From NCBI RefSeq assembly GCF_019048845.1, contig NZ_CP077426.1:1349501-1413500 (forward strand): a DNA stretch of 64,000 bases, in the 5' to 3' direction. The notes beneath the pieces were generated by a model. That model did not search any database. It was not told the origin of the DNA and saw only the letters and a program-made list of their open reading frames with translations. Shown here piece by piece: positions 20,989-31,011 of the stretch. Every line of letters starts with the position of its first letter. Position 1 is the stretch's first letter. The stretch is from Vibrio mimicus (lineage in GTDB: Bacteria; Pseudomonadota; Gammaproteobacteria; Enterobacterales; Vibrionaceae). The translations under genes and the position numbers were made by a program.

Positions 20989-23442
20989 ATGAATAAATTA
21001 GCTGCTGAATCAAAAATTTTAAGTGTTCCAACACGTTATGCTGCACTGAGCTGGTGTTATCAAATTGCCAATCAACATATGGAATATGATTTAGCCATGT
21101 GGCAATCACTGATCGGAGATCATGCCTCGATCAAAAAACCAGAGGATTTTCTGGATTTTCTACCATTAACGCAACGTGAACAGGCATTGCACTGCTTAGC
21201 AAGCGCCAGCCAGCGCCCTCAAACCGTAAACAGTTTTCTGGTGAATGCAGAAAAATTGGTGGCATTAGTGGCGTTTACGGTGGTCGAGGTTAATCACCAA
21301 ATCATTACTGGACACATCACACCATTATTGATTTTTCACTCTGGTATGGAGTCGGCTTTTGCGTTTGATGCTTTGTTTGATAATCGGCATCACGGCGTGG
21401 TGATCACCGATGATCAGACTCGGATTCTGGCTTGCAATCGCTATTTTGAAGAGCAGACAGGCTACCAGCAAAGTGAAATGTTGGGGTTAAAAACCAACCT
21501 GTTCAATTCAGGGAAGCATTCTCAACATTTTTACGTTGATATGTGGCACCAACTGCAAGAGCAAGGGTGGTGGGATGGCACGATTCTCTCTCAGCGCTCT
21601 ACTGGCGAAATTTGGCCACAAGACTTGTCGATTAAGCGTTTAAGCCCACAAAAAGGCCAGATATTTTATATCGGTTTTACCACTGATCTTGCGCCGCACT
21701 TAGATCGGGTTATCGATCAGCAAGCTGGAGATGTTGAGTTGCTCACTCAACTGCCCACATTGGCAAAATTTAGTGCACAGTTGAAACAGCGTTTGCTCGG
21801 ACACTTAGCGACAACGGGATTTGTGTTAGCGATACAACCTAAGTTCAGCAGCGATAAATACTACGCTCAGATCCGCGGTTTAGCGGCAAGTCTTGCGCAG
21901 AATCGGCAAGTTCAGCTGTGCAGCTACCACGGCGAAGGTATTTTTCTCTGCCAACTGGATACCGAGAAAGGTGCCGATAATCAAATCCTGCTTGGCATAC
22001 AGCGCACACTTCGCCAGTTTTTTGCAGAGTTACATAAAAGAGGCGGACACGTGATACACCAAGCAATAGCGCAAGGTCGCTTGGGCGTTTCTGTGTTAGG
22101 AGGAGATACACAAAACGTTGATCACTTAATTCCCCATGCTTTACAAGCGATGTTAGAGCATCATGCGGGAGACACTCGGCATATCAATTTTTACGATCAA
22201 ACCATGCATCAGCAGGCTGAGCGGCGTAAAACGTTGGAAAAGTGGGTACAAAAATGGATAGACAATGGCGATGTTGAAGTCTTTTATCAGCCAATTATTG
22301 ATAGCCAAACTTGGTCTATCGTTAAGTTTGAAGCCTTATGTCGCTTCCAAGCTCCAGAGGTATTGCATGCCACTACTCAAGAGCTCATTACGATTGCGGA
22401 AGAGTTGGGTTTAATCAATCGGTTAGATGGTATTGTGGGTCGTAAAGCGTTAAGCGATCTTCCTAAAATTCACGCACTGTTTGGCTACCACATTGGGGTG
22501 ACAATTAATCGTTCACTCAGCGGTGGACTTACTGCAGAACAGATTTTACATGTAAATGCAGAGATGCTGGCAGAGCAGCCGGAACTAGCGAAGCATATTA
22601 CGATTGAGTTGACTGAAAGTGCTTACTTTGATTCCCGTTCTCAAGGCAGCAAGATGTTGCAAAGCCTACGTGATATGGGAGTGACCATTGCCATTGATGA
22701 TTTTGGGACGGGCTTTTCTTCTTTCTCTTATTTAACCGAGTGTCAGTTCGATTATTTGAAAATTGATCGCGAATTTGTTTCTGGGATTGAGTTGGGCTCC
22801 CGACGTTATGCGATTGTCAAAATGATGACTGACTTAGCGCATACGCTAGGGGTTAAGGTGGTGGCGGAAGGTGTTGAAACTGAATATGAAGTGCATGTTC
22901 TCAGATCGCTCGGGGTTGATTTGTTACAAGGTTTTTTCTTTGCCAAACCATTGCCGATTAGCCGCTTGATCCATGCGATGGATTACCGGAAAAATCTCGG
23001 ACTTTCGGGGCGAGAAGAAGAAAAATGGCGTAAAGAGAAGACCACTCTCCAAAGTTTGGCAACCTTTACCCAACATCGACTTGATCCAAGTGACCCCATT
23101 TCGATTGCTGTTGAGTATTTCAATGCCACTCAATCTGATGTGTTGCCAGTGGTGGTTGCAGGAGAATGCGTAGGCTTGGTCGATAGGGCTGCACTGAACT
23201 TACATCTCACCCCAACAATGGGCACAGAGTTGGAAACCTCACGCGAAGCTGCCATGTGGCGTAAGCCTGTGAATCAAGTTATGCAGCATCAGTGGGTTAA
23301 GATCCCGCATGATACGGATCTTCGGTTATTACCTTCACTACTAAAAACGCATTCACCACCACCTTGGGTTTTGGTGGAGGGGAAAACCTATAAAGGCATG
23401 ATTACTGCGCAGAAATTACTTACTTATTTAGCCAATCAGTAA
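20989..23442 (+). CDS. PAS - degenerate GGDEF - EAL - CBS-like protein (c-di-GMP phosphodiesterase)
   Basis: An 817-residue cytosolic signalling protein. A PAS domain (about 120-235; FDNRHHGVVITDDQTRILAC) is followed by a GGDEF-like region in which the motif is replaced by YHGEGIFLC. An EAL domain (about 415-665) keeps the catalytic set: FEALCRF, INRS, ELTES, IDDFGTGFSSFSYL, LKID, AEGVE and QGFFFAKP. The last ~125 residues resemble a CBS pair (LPVVVAGECVGLVDRAALN; WVLVEGKTYKGMITAQKLL). It should hydrolyse c-di-GMP but not make it. Monocistronic with a terminator. Confidence 0.87.
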   Translation: MNKLAAESKILSVPTRYAALSWCYQIANQHMEYDLAMWQSLIGDHASIKKPEDFLDFLPLTQREQALHCLASASQRPQTVNSFLVNAEKLVALVAFTVVEVNHQIITGHITPLLIFHSGMESAFAFDALFDNRHHGVVITDDQTRILACNRYFEEQTGYQQSEMLGLKTNLFNSGKHSQHFYVDMWHQLQEQGWWDGTILSQRSTGEIWPQDLSIKRLSPQKGQIFYIGFTTDLAPHLDRVIDQQAGDVELLTQLPTLAKFSAQLKQRLLGHLATTGFVLAIQPKFSSDKYYAQIRGLAASLAQNRQVQLCSYHGEGIFLCQLDTEKGADNQILLGIQRTLRQFFAELHKRGGHVIHQAIAQGRLGVSVLGGDTQNVDHLIPHALQAMLEHHAGDTRHINFYDQTMHQQAERRKTLEKWVQKWIDNGDVEVFYQPIIDSQTWSIVKFEALCRFQAPEVLHATTQELITIAEELGLINRLDGIVGRKALSDLPKIHALFGYHIGVTINRSLSGGLTAEQILHVNAEMLAEQPELAKHITIELTESAYFDSRSQGSKMLQSLRDMGVTIAIDDFGTGFSSFSYLTECQFDYLKIDREFVSGIELGSRRYAIVKMMTDLAHTLGVKVVAEGVETEYEVHVLRSLGVDLLQGFFFAKPLPISRLIHAMDYRKNLGLSGREEEKWRKEKTTLQSLATFTQHRLDPSDPISIAVEYFNATQSDVLPVVVAGECVGLVDRAALNLHLTPTMGTELETSREAAMWRKPVNQVMQHQWVKIPHDTDLRLLPSLLKTHSPPPWVLVEGKTYKGMITAQKLLTYLANQ

Positions 23443-23444
23443 AA

Positions 23445-23471
23445 AACCAAGCCCGAATTTCGGGCTTGGTT
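23445..23471 (+). terminator. Intrinsic terminator hairpin
   Basis: Stem AACCAAGCCCGAA / TTCGGGCTTGGTT downstream of the EAL gene. It faces the convergent chitinase gene, whose stop is about 70 bases on. Confidence 0.75.
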
Positions 23472-23538
23472 GATAAATGGAATTGATTCTACAATTCTCA
23501 GATTTCAAATGTATTCAAAAAAATCTGTACGGTTTAAC

Positions 23539-25620
23539 TTACCAACCGTAGTAACTTTTCTGAGAGTAACATGTTGATGTCTTCAGGTTCTCTGGACTTT
23601 GATCATTCACTTTGGTTGACCAAACATTCACCGCGTCCTGAATTGTTGGAATATCAATACCAGTTACATTCGCGTTCATATATTTCGCAAATGCGTTGTA
23701 GTACGACACGCGCTGCGTTGGTCCTGTATGCCAAGCCGCCGCTTTGTTACATTCCAAACCACCATTAACAATGTTAATGACCGTACCTAGGCGGTATGAA
23801 ATCACCGCTTCATCATAAGACTCCCCTTCAGCAGTTATGATGCTTTGGCCATCATTGCGCTGTGGTAGGCCTAATTCTTGGCTAGAGGTGGAAACATGGG
23901 TGATATTACCAAGCATGACATCATGAGAGGCTGGTTTTGCACCTTGTGGGGTCATCCAGAACCAAATGCCAGAGAGAATGGATAAAGCACCATTACTTGC
24001 CACATAATCTGGGCGTTTCAGTAGTGTATTACGCTCAGTGATGAGATCTCTCATCATACCGTTGTCATATAACCAGTAGCTAAAGGCCCCATAGTTATAG
24101 TTCCATGAAAGTTGGATTACGCCACGTCCATAATAAGAACGGCCTTCTACCGGCGGATAAGCGGTAGAAGCGTGGTCAACATAGTTTATGGCTGGGCTTG
24201 TACCATCTGGGTTTGTGGTGTAACCCACTTCCTCAACCCAGTACAAAGCACCCTTCCAGACAATGCCTGCATCTTTATCATTTACAATCCATGGCGCAGG
24301 CGCATTTTCCCATGAACCTGAAGTTTCACGAGCCGACTTAGCCCAGAAGGTCGTAAATTCCAAAGCTTGCTGGGACTTAGTGCCTTCATTCAAGAATTGC
24401 TTGTAGCCCTGCTTCTTGGCCCAAGTATTGTATTCGAGCACTGCGCTTTTAAAGGCATTCAGGGTAAACGTGTCCGTTGAACCATCAGCAAGAGCGAATG
24501 GAGGTGCATTTCGTGTACCGCCATCAGGGTTATAGCGCCCAGAGCGCATAGGGAAGAACCAGTTCCAGTGTGCATCTGTAAGTTCACGTAAGAACTCGTA
24601 GCCTTCCGCAGGCAGCTCAATCGGTGGTTGAGGTTCTGGAGTTACTGGTGGTTCAGGATCTACAGGTGGTTCTGGGTCGATTGGTGGTTCTGGGTTTACT
24701 GGTGGTTCAATGTTGTCAATGGTTTTCCAAGGCGTCTCCCAATCCTGAATTGTTCCACCACCGGAAATGGTTAAAACCGGTTTGTCACCTTGAGTCCAAT
24801 ATCTGGCTTCAAAGAGTCGGTCAACGCCAGCGATGTTATGTTTGACCTTATCGCCAGCGCTATAAGCGGTGGTTTCATTCCAAAAGTCACTTGGCAGTTC
24901 AGGTTCTGGCGTTACAGGTGGTTCTGGGTTAACAGGGGGCTCGATAGGCGGTTCAACCGGAGGCTCTGGGTTAATGGGCGGCTCGATAGGTGGTTCAGGG
25001 TTTACTGGTGGTGGAACAACAGTCGCATCGTCGATTTTTTTCCATGGAGTTTCCCACTCTTGAGCATTTCCACCCTCCGTCACAGTTAACACAGGTTCAT
25101 TGCCACGGGTCCAGTATTTAGCTTGGAAATACAGTTCTTGGCCATTGATTGTGTGTTTAACCTTTTCACCTTCACTATAACTAAAAGAGGCATCCCAAAT
25201 GTTGACGGTTACAGATTCAGGAAGGTAATAGCCATTACTATCTGTTTCGGCAAGCAGTTCCCAAGCACCATTGTTACTGTCTGTGAAGCTAGGATTTTCG
25301 TTTTGTATCCACCATTTATTGGAAAATACCCCCCAACGTTGGCCATCCGTGAATCGAACGGTAACTCCCGCTTGTTCATAAGCTCGGCTTAATTCAAAGA
25401 CGGGTAATTGTAACCAATTAGGATACTGTTCTCTTTCTGAGGCAGCTTGCGAAAAATTACGAACAACGGAAATATCCTCATTGTATTTGGCTATGGCATC
25501 AACAGTAGGAATCCCATTTCGTGGAGGCGCAGTTTCATTGGCGGCATAAACATTCGTCGAGACAAGACTGCCAGCGAAAAGGCATAGCGTTAATTTATTT
25601 AAATGGTATTTTTCTTTCAT
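23539..25620 (-). CDS. Secreted GH19 chitinase with two carbohydrate-binding modules
   Basis: A 693-residue exported enzyme. The signal peptide is residues 1-26 (cleavage after VYA). Two CBM5/12-like modules at about 142-195 and 247-300 share YSxGxKVKH, YWTxGxxPVLT and WETPWK. They are joined by Pro/Glu-rich linkers (units such as PEPPVEPP). The GH19 catalytic domain (about 345-690) shows a first catalytic Glu in AKSARETSGSW, a second in YWVEEVGYTT, and SYYGRGVIQLSWNYNYG. It should cleave chitin with inversion. An upstream in-frame Met is rejected because the signal peptide begins at MKEKYHLNKL. Type II secretion is likely. Confidence 0.9.
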   Translation of the reverse strand: MKEKYHLNKLTLCLFAGSLVSTNVYAANETAPPRNGIPTVDAIAKYNEDISVVRNFSQAASEREQYPNWLQLPVFELSRAYEQAGVTVRFTDGQRWGVFSNKWWIQNENPSFTDSNNGAWELLAETDSNGYYLPESVTVNIWDASFSYSEGEKVKHTINGQELYFQAKYWTRGNEPVLTVTEGGNAQEWETPWKKIDDATVVPPPVNPEPPIEPPINPEPPVEPPIEPPVNPEPPVTPEPELPSDFWNETTAYSAGDKVKHNIAGVDRLFEARYWTQGDKPVLTISGGGTIQDWETPWKTIDNIEPPVNPEPPIDPEPPVDPEPPVTPEPQPPIELPAEGYEFLRELTDAHWNWFFPMRSGRYNPDGGTRNAPPFALADGSTDTFTLNAFKSAVLEYNTWAKKQGYKQFLNEGTKSQQALEFTTFWAKSARETSGSWENAPAPWIVNDKDAGIVWKGALYWVEEVGYTTNPDGTSPAINYVDHASTAYPPVEGRSYYGRGVIQLSWNYNYGAFSYWLYDNGMMRDLITERNTLLKRPDYVASNGALSILSGIWFWMTPQGAKPASHDVMLGNITHVSTSSQELGLPQRNDGQSIITAEGESYDEAVISYRLGTVINIVNGGLECNKAAAWHTGPTQRVSYYNAFAKYMNANVTGIDIPTIQDAVNVWSTKVNDQSPENLKTSTCYSQKSYYGW

Positions 25621-26207
25621 CTTATATATCTCTCTTTTTAAGCCCTTGGAGGGCAATAACAAGTTAGCAGAGAATAGAAAGATATTAAATTTCAACTCAT
25701 TTCTGGGAGTAATGGCTTGCATTAAAATATTCTTGCCATTATTCAACGTTGTTCACTTTGTGATTTTTGTTTCTTGGTTGTTTGATATTGTTGTTGAATT
25801 AATATTGTGAGTTTTTTCTTCTAAAGTTAGATATTTTGTTTTATTGTTTTGCTTCTTTTGGAGTGAGATTTTAAAAACTTTAATTATTCTAGTGTTATAT
25901 TCTGCTTGTGACGCTTTGAAATAATTGGAATTGATTTCATTTCTCTGGTTTGTTTGTTTCCATATTTTTTTGATATTGGATAGATATATTCAATTTAAAT
26001 TGTTTCAAATTGTTAATCTTGTGTTTGTTGAGACTTTTTGAAAGGAAATAGCGATACGATTAGCTAAATTAAATGAGATATTGCTTCAAGGTATTAATTG
26101 TTATCCTCCATTTATTTATTATTAGCAATGTTTCCTCATCTTAATGTTGTTCTGATCGGTGGGTATAACCTGTTGTATTCTCTTTGTCAGATCGGGAGTG
26201 ACCAACG
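25621..26207. other. AT-rich intergenic region upstream of the chitinase
   Basis: No credible gene on either strand. The stretch 25740-26130 is strikingly T/A-rich compared with its neighbours, with many runs of T, suggesting transferred DNA or an H-NS-bound promoter region for the divergent chitinase gene. Confidence 0.5.
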
Positions 26208-26273
26208 ATGGCGTATGCACTTTGGACTCTTGGCATAGGTTTGCTATTATCGGCGCCTTTGATAGCTCTTTGA
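26208..26273 (+). CDS. Candidate 21-residue hydrophobic small protein
   Basis: ATG at 26208 is preceded by a good ribosome binding site (GGGAG about ten bases upstream). The frame encodes MAYALWTLG followed by a hydrophobic stretch ending SAPLIAL, then TGA. The next gene's GTG starts one base after this stop, a typical coupling arrangement. Size, single membrane segment and the xxxWxLG pattern loosely recall CydX-type small subunits of membrane oxidases, but no cydAB is nearby. It could instead be only a leader peptide. Confidence 0.5.
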   Translation: MAYALWTLGIGLLLSAPLIAL

Positions 26274-26274
26274 T

Positions 26275-26970
26275 GTGCAAACTATGCTTTATTCTCTGAT
26301 TTCTGTATTCGCTCCCATGTTGTTGGGCGCGCAAATCATTTTGACTCTGGTGCTGGTGAAAGGCGAAATCTGTCCAGGACAGCGTGGACGTATCCATAAG
26401 GTGCTGCCAGCGCTGGCAGTGCTGTGGCTGGCCGTCGCTTCGATCAAAATTGAAGCGTTTCTGGTGGTGTTCGCTCTGTTTTACTTTTATTCCCAGGTAC
26501 AGACCAAAAAGACTCGTGACGAAGGCCCATTGTGGGTGATGTATTTAGCTAATGGTTTGGCTTTGGCGTATGTCGGGATCTTGATCAGCGAAGCGCCAGC
26601 ATGGCCAGCGTCGCTCACTATTTTTGCGGCGATTTTCCTGCTTGGTGCGATGTTCGGACATTTGTTACTGACACTGGCTCGCTCACGCTTACAGGCATTT
26701 CATCGAATCTTGCCTGTGGTAGGTATTGTGTCTGCTATGCTCACCGCATTATGTCTCTTGCCTTATGTTTCAGGTTTGAGTGACGAGCAACTTCAAACAC
26801 TGCTTATGCCTATTGTGATTAGCTTTGGTTTGCTGATTGCGGGTGTTGTGGTGTGGTGCTGGCATTTGATCTCCGGTAAAACCGTGAACAAATGGCAATT
26901 GGTGGTAGCAGGACTTTTGGTTCTCGCATCAGCAGTGGGTTTCCACGGCCTTTATCACATTCCGCTTTAA
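26275..26970 (+). CDS. Conserved membrane protein of unknown function
   Basis: Polytopic protein (231 residues from GTG 26275, or 228 from ATG 26284) with about six to seven membrane segments. No family is recognised. Histidines in or at the ends of membrane segments (GAMFGHLLL, WCWHLIS, FHGLYH) may bind metal or haem, but this is conjecture. The start immediately follows the stop of a 21-residue hydrophobic ORF, suggesting translational coupling. A DUF4250 gene follows 116 bases downstream on the same strand. Confidence 0.75.
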   Translation: MQTMLYSLISVFAPMLLGAQIILTLVLVKGEICPGQRGRIHKVLPALAVLWLAVASIKIEAFLVVFALFYFYSQVQTKKTRDEGPLWVMYLANGLALAYVGILISEAPAWPASLTIFAAIFLLGAMFGHLLLTLARSRLQAFHRILPVVGIVSAMLTALCLLPYVSGLSDEQLQTLLMPIVISFGLLIAGVVVWCWHLISGKTVNKWQLVVAGLLVLASAVGFHGLYHIPL

Positions 26971-27085
26971 CGTAGCGAAGGTGAAGTGCGTCGCACAGAT
27001 CACTTTTCGTTAACCAAATAGCGACTACGCTTGATGGAATGGGGCAGCAAATGCTGCAGGTGGACATTCAATCAGGAGTGATGTG

Positions 27086-27286
27086 ATGGATCTGAGCAAC
27101 ATACGAAATATCGATAGCGTCATTTTGCTGGGCATCGTCAATGAAAAACTGCGTTTGGAATGTGACAGTTTGGATGAATTGATCAGCACGTATGAGATGG
27201 ATATCGAACATTTGATCGGTAAGTTGGATGTGCTGGGTTACCAATATGATCCCCTTACCAATCAATTCAAAGCTTATGCACGTTAA
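27086..27286 (+). CDS. DUF4250 family small protein
   Basis: A 66-residue cytoplasmic protein with the DUF4250 pattern DSVILLGIVNEKLRLECDSL and a short helix-turn-helix-like C-terminal half (YEMDIEHLIGKLDVLGYQYD). Start ATG 27086 follows AGGAG with a seven-base gap; the upstream GTG at 27083 is less well placed. Function unknown. Convergent with metR, whose stop is six bases away. Confidence 0.8.
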   Translation: MDLSNIRNIDSVILLGIVNEKLRLECDSLDELISTYEMDIEHLIGKLDVLGYQYDPLTNQFKAYAR

Positions 27287-27292
27287 TGATTT

Positions 27293-28210
27293 CTAAAGCG
27301 AAGCCATCTTGATCCCATCAAGGTGGCTTTTGCATTGTTGGCGTGCGGTTGCGAAAAAGGCTTGCAGGTAGCGTTTATCCTTTTCACTGTGACGAGTTGC
27401 CGCAAATAGTCTGCGCCATAACCCTTGGCCTAACGGTTTACTGGTGATGAGCCCTTGGCGTGAAAACTCGCTGATCGCCCAATTGGGCAGTGCCGCGACG
27501 CCTAATCCTGCCGACACCATTTGCACCAGCATTAACGTATTGTCGGCTTGCTTCCAGCGTGCGGGCTCAACACCTGCGGGTTGCAAAAAGTGCTTCACCA
27601 CATCCAATCTTTGCTTTTGCACCGGATAGGTGAGCATGGTTTGATCGATCAAATCTTGGGGCTCAATACCGGCTTTGTCAGCCAATGGATGGTTGGTGGC
27701 GGTGATAAGGCGCATTTCAAAATCAAACAGCGGCTCATAATGCACTTCTGAGCGCGGCAAAATATCCGAGGTGATCACCAGATCCAATTCCCCCGCTAAT
27801 AGTGCGGGCAGAGGTTCAAAGCCAAAACCAGAAGAAAAATCCAGCGCCACACTTGGCCAACCGATCTGATATTCACGCAAGGCCGGCATCAACCATTGAA
27901 AGCAGGAATGGCACTCAATCGCCATGTGCAGGCGTCCATTCACATCTTCCTTCAAGCTCGCCAGTTCATTTTCTGCTCGCGCCATCTTAGGCAAAATATC
28001 GTCAGCTAAACGCAATAGAATTTCGCCTTCTGCGGTAAAACGCACAGGGCGAGTTTTGCGTAAAAAAAGCTGCCCGCCAATTCTAGCTTCCAAGTCTTTA
28101 ATCTGATGCGAGAGCGCAGACTGGGTGAGATGCAATGAAGTCGCGGTGGCAGTCAGTGAACCGGTATCGCGTAGCGAGATCAGCGTTTTCAAATGTTTCA
28201 GCTCTATCAT
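27293..28210 (-). CDS. metR: LysR-type activator MetR
   Basis: LysR family regulator of 305 residues with an N-terminal winged helix (TSLHLTQSALSHQIKDLEAR) and a C-terminal co-inducer domain. It is divergent from metE. Together with homocysteine, MetR activates metE and other methionine genes. The sequence ECHSCFQWLMPALREY is typical of MetR. The intergenic region contains a MetR-type palindrome and an ERIC element. Confidence 0.94.
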   Translation of the reverse strand: MIELKHLKTLISLRDTGSLTATATSLHLTQSALSHQIKDLEARIGGQLFLRKTRPVRFTAEGEILLRLADDILPKMARAENELASLKEDVNGRLHMAIECHSCFQWLMPALREYQIGWPSVALDFSSGFGFEPLPALLAGELDLVITSDILPRSEVHYEPLFDFEMRLITATNHPLADKAGIEPQDLIDQTMLTYPVQKQRLDVVKHFLQPAGVEPARWKQADNTLMLVQMVSAGLGVAALPNWAISEFSRQGLITSKPLGQGLWRRLFAATRHSEKDKRYLQAFFATARQQCKSHLDGIKMASL

Positions 28211-28294
28211 GAGCTCTCCTCACTTATCCCTAAGCCAACATGAATTTTTAGCTAAGTTACGCCGATTTTGTGGAGCTGTAAACATCTAGATGGC

Positions 28295-28422
28295 TATAAC
28301 CCTCCTGCTTGAAGCCGCAGCGGTGTTGGCTACATTCGTTCACCCCAATCACATAGTGTGTCTATGCTCATGGGGATGAACTCACTTGCCGCCTACCTGC
28401 AACTCCAAGCAGTTTGGTTATA
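28295..28422. repeat. ERIC (IRU) element, full length
   Basis: About 128 bp, imperfectly palindromic. Ends TATAACC and GGTTATA; the interior includes TTGGCTACATTCGTTCACCC, CATGGGGATGAACTCACTTG and CCGCCTACCTGCAACTCCAA. All of these follow the enterobacterial ERIC consensus in order. Confidence 0.88.
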
Positions 28423-28534
28423 AAGAGTAAAGGTAAATTGATAATCGCCAGTGCCAACATGAAAATTACTAATAAACACGTTGAATAAATGAACCTTGTT
28501 CTCGAAGGCGTACAACGCGATAGTTTAGCCATCC

Positions 28535-28550
28535 AGACATCTTGCGATGT
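28535..28550 (+). promoter_or_regulatory. Candidate MetJ box pair
   Basis: AGACATCT (7 of 8 with the met box AGACGTCT) followed by TGCGATGT, a weak second box. Located about 60 bases before metE. Confidence 0.4.
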
Positions 28551-28552
28551 GC

Positions 28553-28565
28553 TGAATTAGCTTCA
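28553..28565. promoter_or_regulatory. MetR-type binding site
   Basis: TGAATTAGCTTCA matches the MetR consensus TGAA-N5-TTCA as a perfect palindrome in both half-sites. It lies 41 bases before the metE start. Confidence 0.6.
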
Positions 28566-28606
28566 GAACTTGTACGACCTATTAAGAACAGACAAAGGAT
28601 TTTCAC

Positions 28607-30892
28607 ATGACAACGACTCACATTCTTGGTTATCCCCGCATTGGCGAAAAACGCGAACTTAAATTTGCTCTTGAAAAATACTGGCGCGGTGGGATTGACC
28701 AAGCGGCTTTAAAACAAGTCGGTAGCCAAATTCGCCAACAAAACTGGGCACTGCAAAAAGAAGCAGGATTAGACTTTGTGACCGCGGGTGACTTTGCTTG
28801 GTACGACCATGTACTCACTACCACGCTATTACTGGGTCATGTGCCTAAGCGTCACAGTCACGGTTTTCCTGATTTAGATACTTTGTTCCGTGTCGGTCGT
28901 GGTCAGTCACAAAATGCCTGTGGTTGTGGAACGGGTAGCGCGGCTTCTGATATGACCAAGTGGTTCAACACTAACTATCACTACATCGTGCCTGAGTTCA
29001 GCTCTAACGACACGTTTAATGTGAGTTGGCCACAATTGTTTGAAGAGGTAAATGAAGCTCTGCAAGCGGGTCACGATGTAAAACCTGTGCTGCTTGGCCC
29101 AATCAGTTACCTGTATTTAGGTAAAGAAGTGGAAGAAGGGTTTGATCGTTTAACTCTGTTGCCACGTCTATTGACCGCTTACCAAGCGATTCTGAGTAAG
29201 CTAGCGAAGCAAGGCGTGAAATGGGTACAAATTGATGAGCCTGTTCTGGCCTTAGAATTAGAACCACGTTGGCAAGATTCATTTAAACTGGCTTATCAAG
29301 TGATTCGTGGTGACGTAAAACTGCTGCTGACCACTTACTTTGATTCAGTGCTAGACACTCTCGATAAGATCGTTGAACTGCCGGTTGATGGTTTGCATGT
29401 GGATATTTCGGCAGCTCCAGCGCAGCTCGAAACCATTGTGAACCGCTTGCCCTCCGATTGGGTGCTTTCTGCGGGTGTCATCAATGGCCGTAATGTATGG
29501 CGTGCCGATTTGAGTTCCATCCTAGCTCGTCTACAACCTGTAAAAACCTTGTTGGGTGAGCGTTTGTGGGTAGCCAGTTCCTGTTCACTGCTGCACAGCC
29601 CTGTCGATCTGGATCTGGAAGGCGATCTGAGTGCAGAAACACGCAGCTGGTTTGCGTTTGCTAAGCAGAAAGTGACGGAAGTGGCCTTGCTGGGGCGTGC
29701 ATTGGAAGGGGATGCAGCGGCCATTTTGGCTTGTGATACCTATAGCCAGCCAATTGTTGCGCGTAAATCTTCTCACATCGTGAACAAGGCATCAGTACAA
29801 ACGCGCATCAACAATATCACTGCTGCGTTGGCGGAACGTAGTGCCCCTTACATTGAGCGTGCTCATCACCAAGCTGAAGTGTTGGGTCTGCCTTTCTTAC
29901 CGACCACAACCATCGGCTCTTTCCCACAAACTAGTGAGATCCGTACTGAGCGTAGCGCGTATCGCCAAGGTAAACTGAGCGAGCAAGAGTATGTACAAGC
30001 ACTGAAAGGCCATATTGCTGATGCGGTGAAACGCCAAGAAGCACTAGGGTTAGATGTACTGGTGCATGGTGAAGCCGAACGTAACGACATGGTGGAATAC
30101 TTTGCAGAAAACCTCGCCGGTTTCCAAACCACGCAGTTTGGTTGGGTGCAGAGTTACGGTTCACGCTGTGTAAAACCTGCGATAGTGGTGGCGGATATCG
30201 AACGTGAAAAACCGATCACGGTGGAGTGGTCAACTTACGCGCAATCTCTGACCTCTAAGCAGATGAAAGGGATGTTGACGGGGCCTGTGACCATTCTATG
30301 CTGGACCTTCCCACGTGAAGACATCAGCCGCCAAGAGATTGCTCAGCAGTTAGCGTTGGCACTGCGTGATGAAGTGGCGGACCTGCAAGATGCGGGCATC
30401 AATATCATCCAGATCGATGAACCAGCGATTCGTGAAGGTTTACCACTGAAAAAACGCGATCATCAAACGTATTTAGATTGGGCAGTACAAGCGTTTAAGA
30501 TTTCAGCTGGTAGCGCGCGTCCGGAAACGCAAATTCACACGCATATGTGTTACAGCGAATTCAACGAGATCATCGAATCGGTCGCGGCACTGGATGCAGA
30601 CGTGATCACGATTGAAACATCACGTTCCAACATGGAATTGCTCAAAGCGTTTGAAGAGTTTAACTACCCGAACGAAATTGGCCCAGGTGTGTACGACATT
30701 CACTCGCCTAACATTCCAGCGCAAGCATGGATTGAAGATCTGCTTCGCAAAGCAGCAGAGAAAATTCCAGCACAGCGTTTGTGGGTGAATCCTGACTGTG
30801 GTCTGAAGACCCGTAACTGGCCAGAAGTGGAAGCGGCATTAACCAATATGGTGAATGCAGCGAAAACGCTGCGCAATGAATGGCAAGCGTAA
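28607..30892 (+). CDS. metE: Cobalamin-independent methionine synthase MetE
   Basis: A 761-residue zinc enzyme that transfers the methyl group of 5-methyltetrahydropteroyltri-glutamate to homocysteine. It has two homologous barrels. N-terminal: [21 protein letters not shown]-terminal: [31 protein letters not shown], the HTHMCYSEF zinc histidine/cysteine site (about residues 646-654) and a late cysteine in NPDCGLKTR. Start follows AAAGGA. Activated by divergent MetR. Length matches E. coli (753). Confidence 0.97.
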   Translation: MTTTHILGYPRIGEKRELKFALEKYWRGGIDQAALKQVGSQIRQQNWALQKEAGLDFVTAGDFAWYDHVLTTTLLLGHVPKRHSHGFPDLDTLFRVGRGQSQNACGCGTGSAASDMTKWFNTNYHYIVPEFSSNDTFNVSWPQLFEEVNEALQAGHDVKPVLLGPISYLYLGKEVEEGFDRLTLLPRLLTAYQAILSKLAKQGVKWVQIDEPVLALELEPRWQDSFKLAYQVIRGDVKLLLTTYFDSVLDTLDKIVELPVDGLHVDISAAPAQLETIVNRLPSDWVLSAGVINGRNVWRADLSSILARLQPVKTLLGERLWVASSCSLLHSPVDLDLEGDLSAETRSWFAFAKQKVTEVALLGRALEGDAAAILACDTYSQPIVARKSSHIVNKASVQTRINNITAALAERSAPYIERAHHQAEVLGLPFLPTTTIGSFPQTSEIRTERSAYRQGKLSEQEYVQALKGHIADAVKRQEALGLDVLVHGEAERNDMVEYFAENLAGFQTTQFGWVQSYGSRCVKPAIVVADIEREKPITVEWSTYAQSLTSKQMKGMLTGPVTILCWTFPREDISRQEIAQQLALALRDEVADLQDAGINIIQIDEPAIREGLPLKKRDHQTYLDWAVQAFKISAGSARPETQIHTHMCYSEFNEIIESVAALDADVITIETSRSNMELLKAFEEFNYPNEIGPGVYDIHSPNIPAQAWIEDLLRKAAEKIPAQRLWVNPDCGLKTRNWPEVEAALTNMVNAAKTLRNEWQA

Positions 30893-30941
30893 ATTGAAGC
30901 TGCAATGTTCAGTGGTTTGAGTATACCGTGAATATAAACCG

Positions 30942-30970
30942 CAAAGGCCTCTATGAGGCCTTTGTTCTTT
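30942..30970 (+). terminator. Intrinsic terminator of metE
   Basis: Stem CAAAGGCCT / AGGCCTTTG, loop CTATG, followed by TTCTTTT. Confidence 0.85.
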
Positions 30971-31011
30971 TGGGCTGCGAATCTTAGAGATCTTGATGAC
31001 TCCAGACCAGC

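Larger units (their letters stand above)
28211..28606. other. metR-metE divergent control region
   Basis: No gene. Contains an entire ERIC element (28295-28422) and, nearer metE, candidate MetJ and MetR sites. The ERIC element lengthens the spacer between the two divergent genes. Confidence 0.7.

Noticed and set aside
24600..25020. Tandem repeat region in the chitinase gene as a separate DNA repeat
   Set aside because: It encodes the Pro/Glu linkers of the protein in one continuous frame, so it is part of the gene.
26122..26397. 91-codon minus-strand ORF opposite the membrane protein gene
   Set aside because: No ribosome binding site, no protein-like pattern, and it lies antisense to the coupled small ORF and gene.
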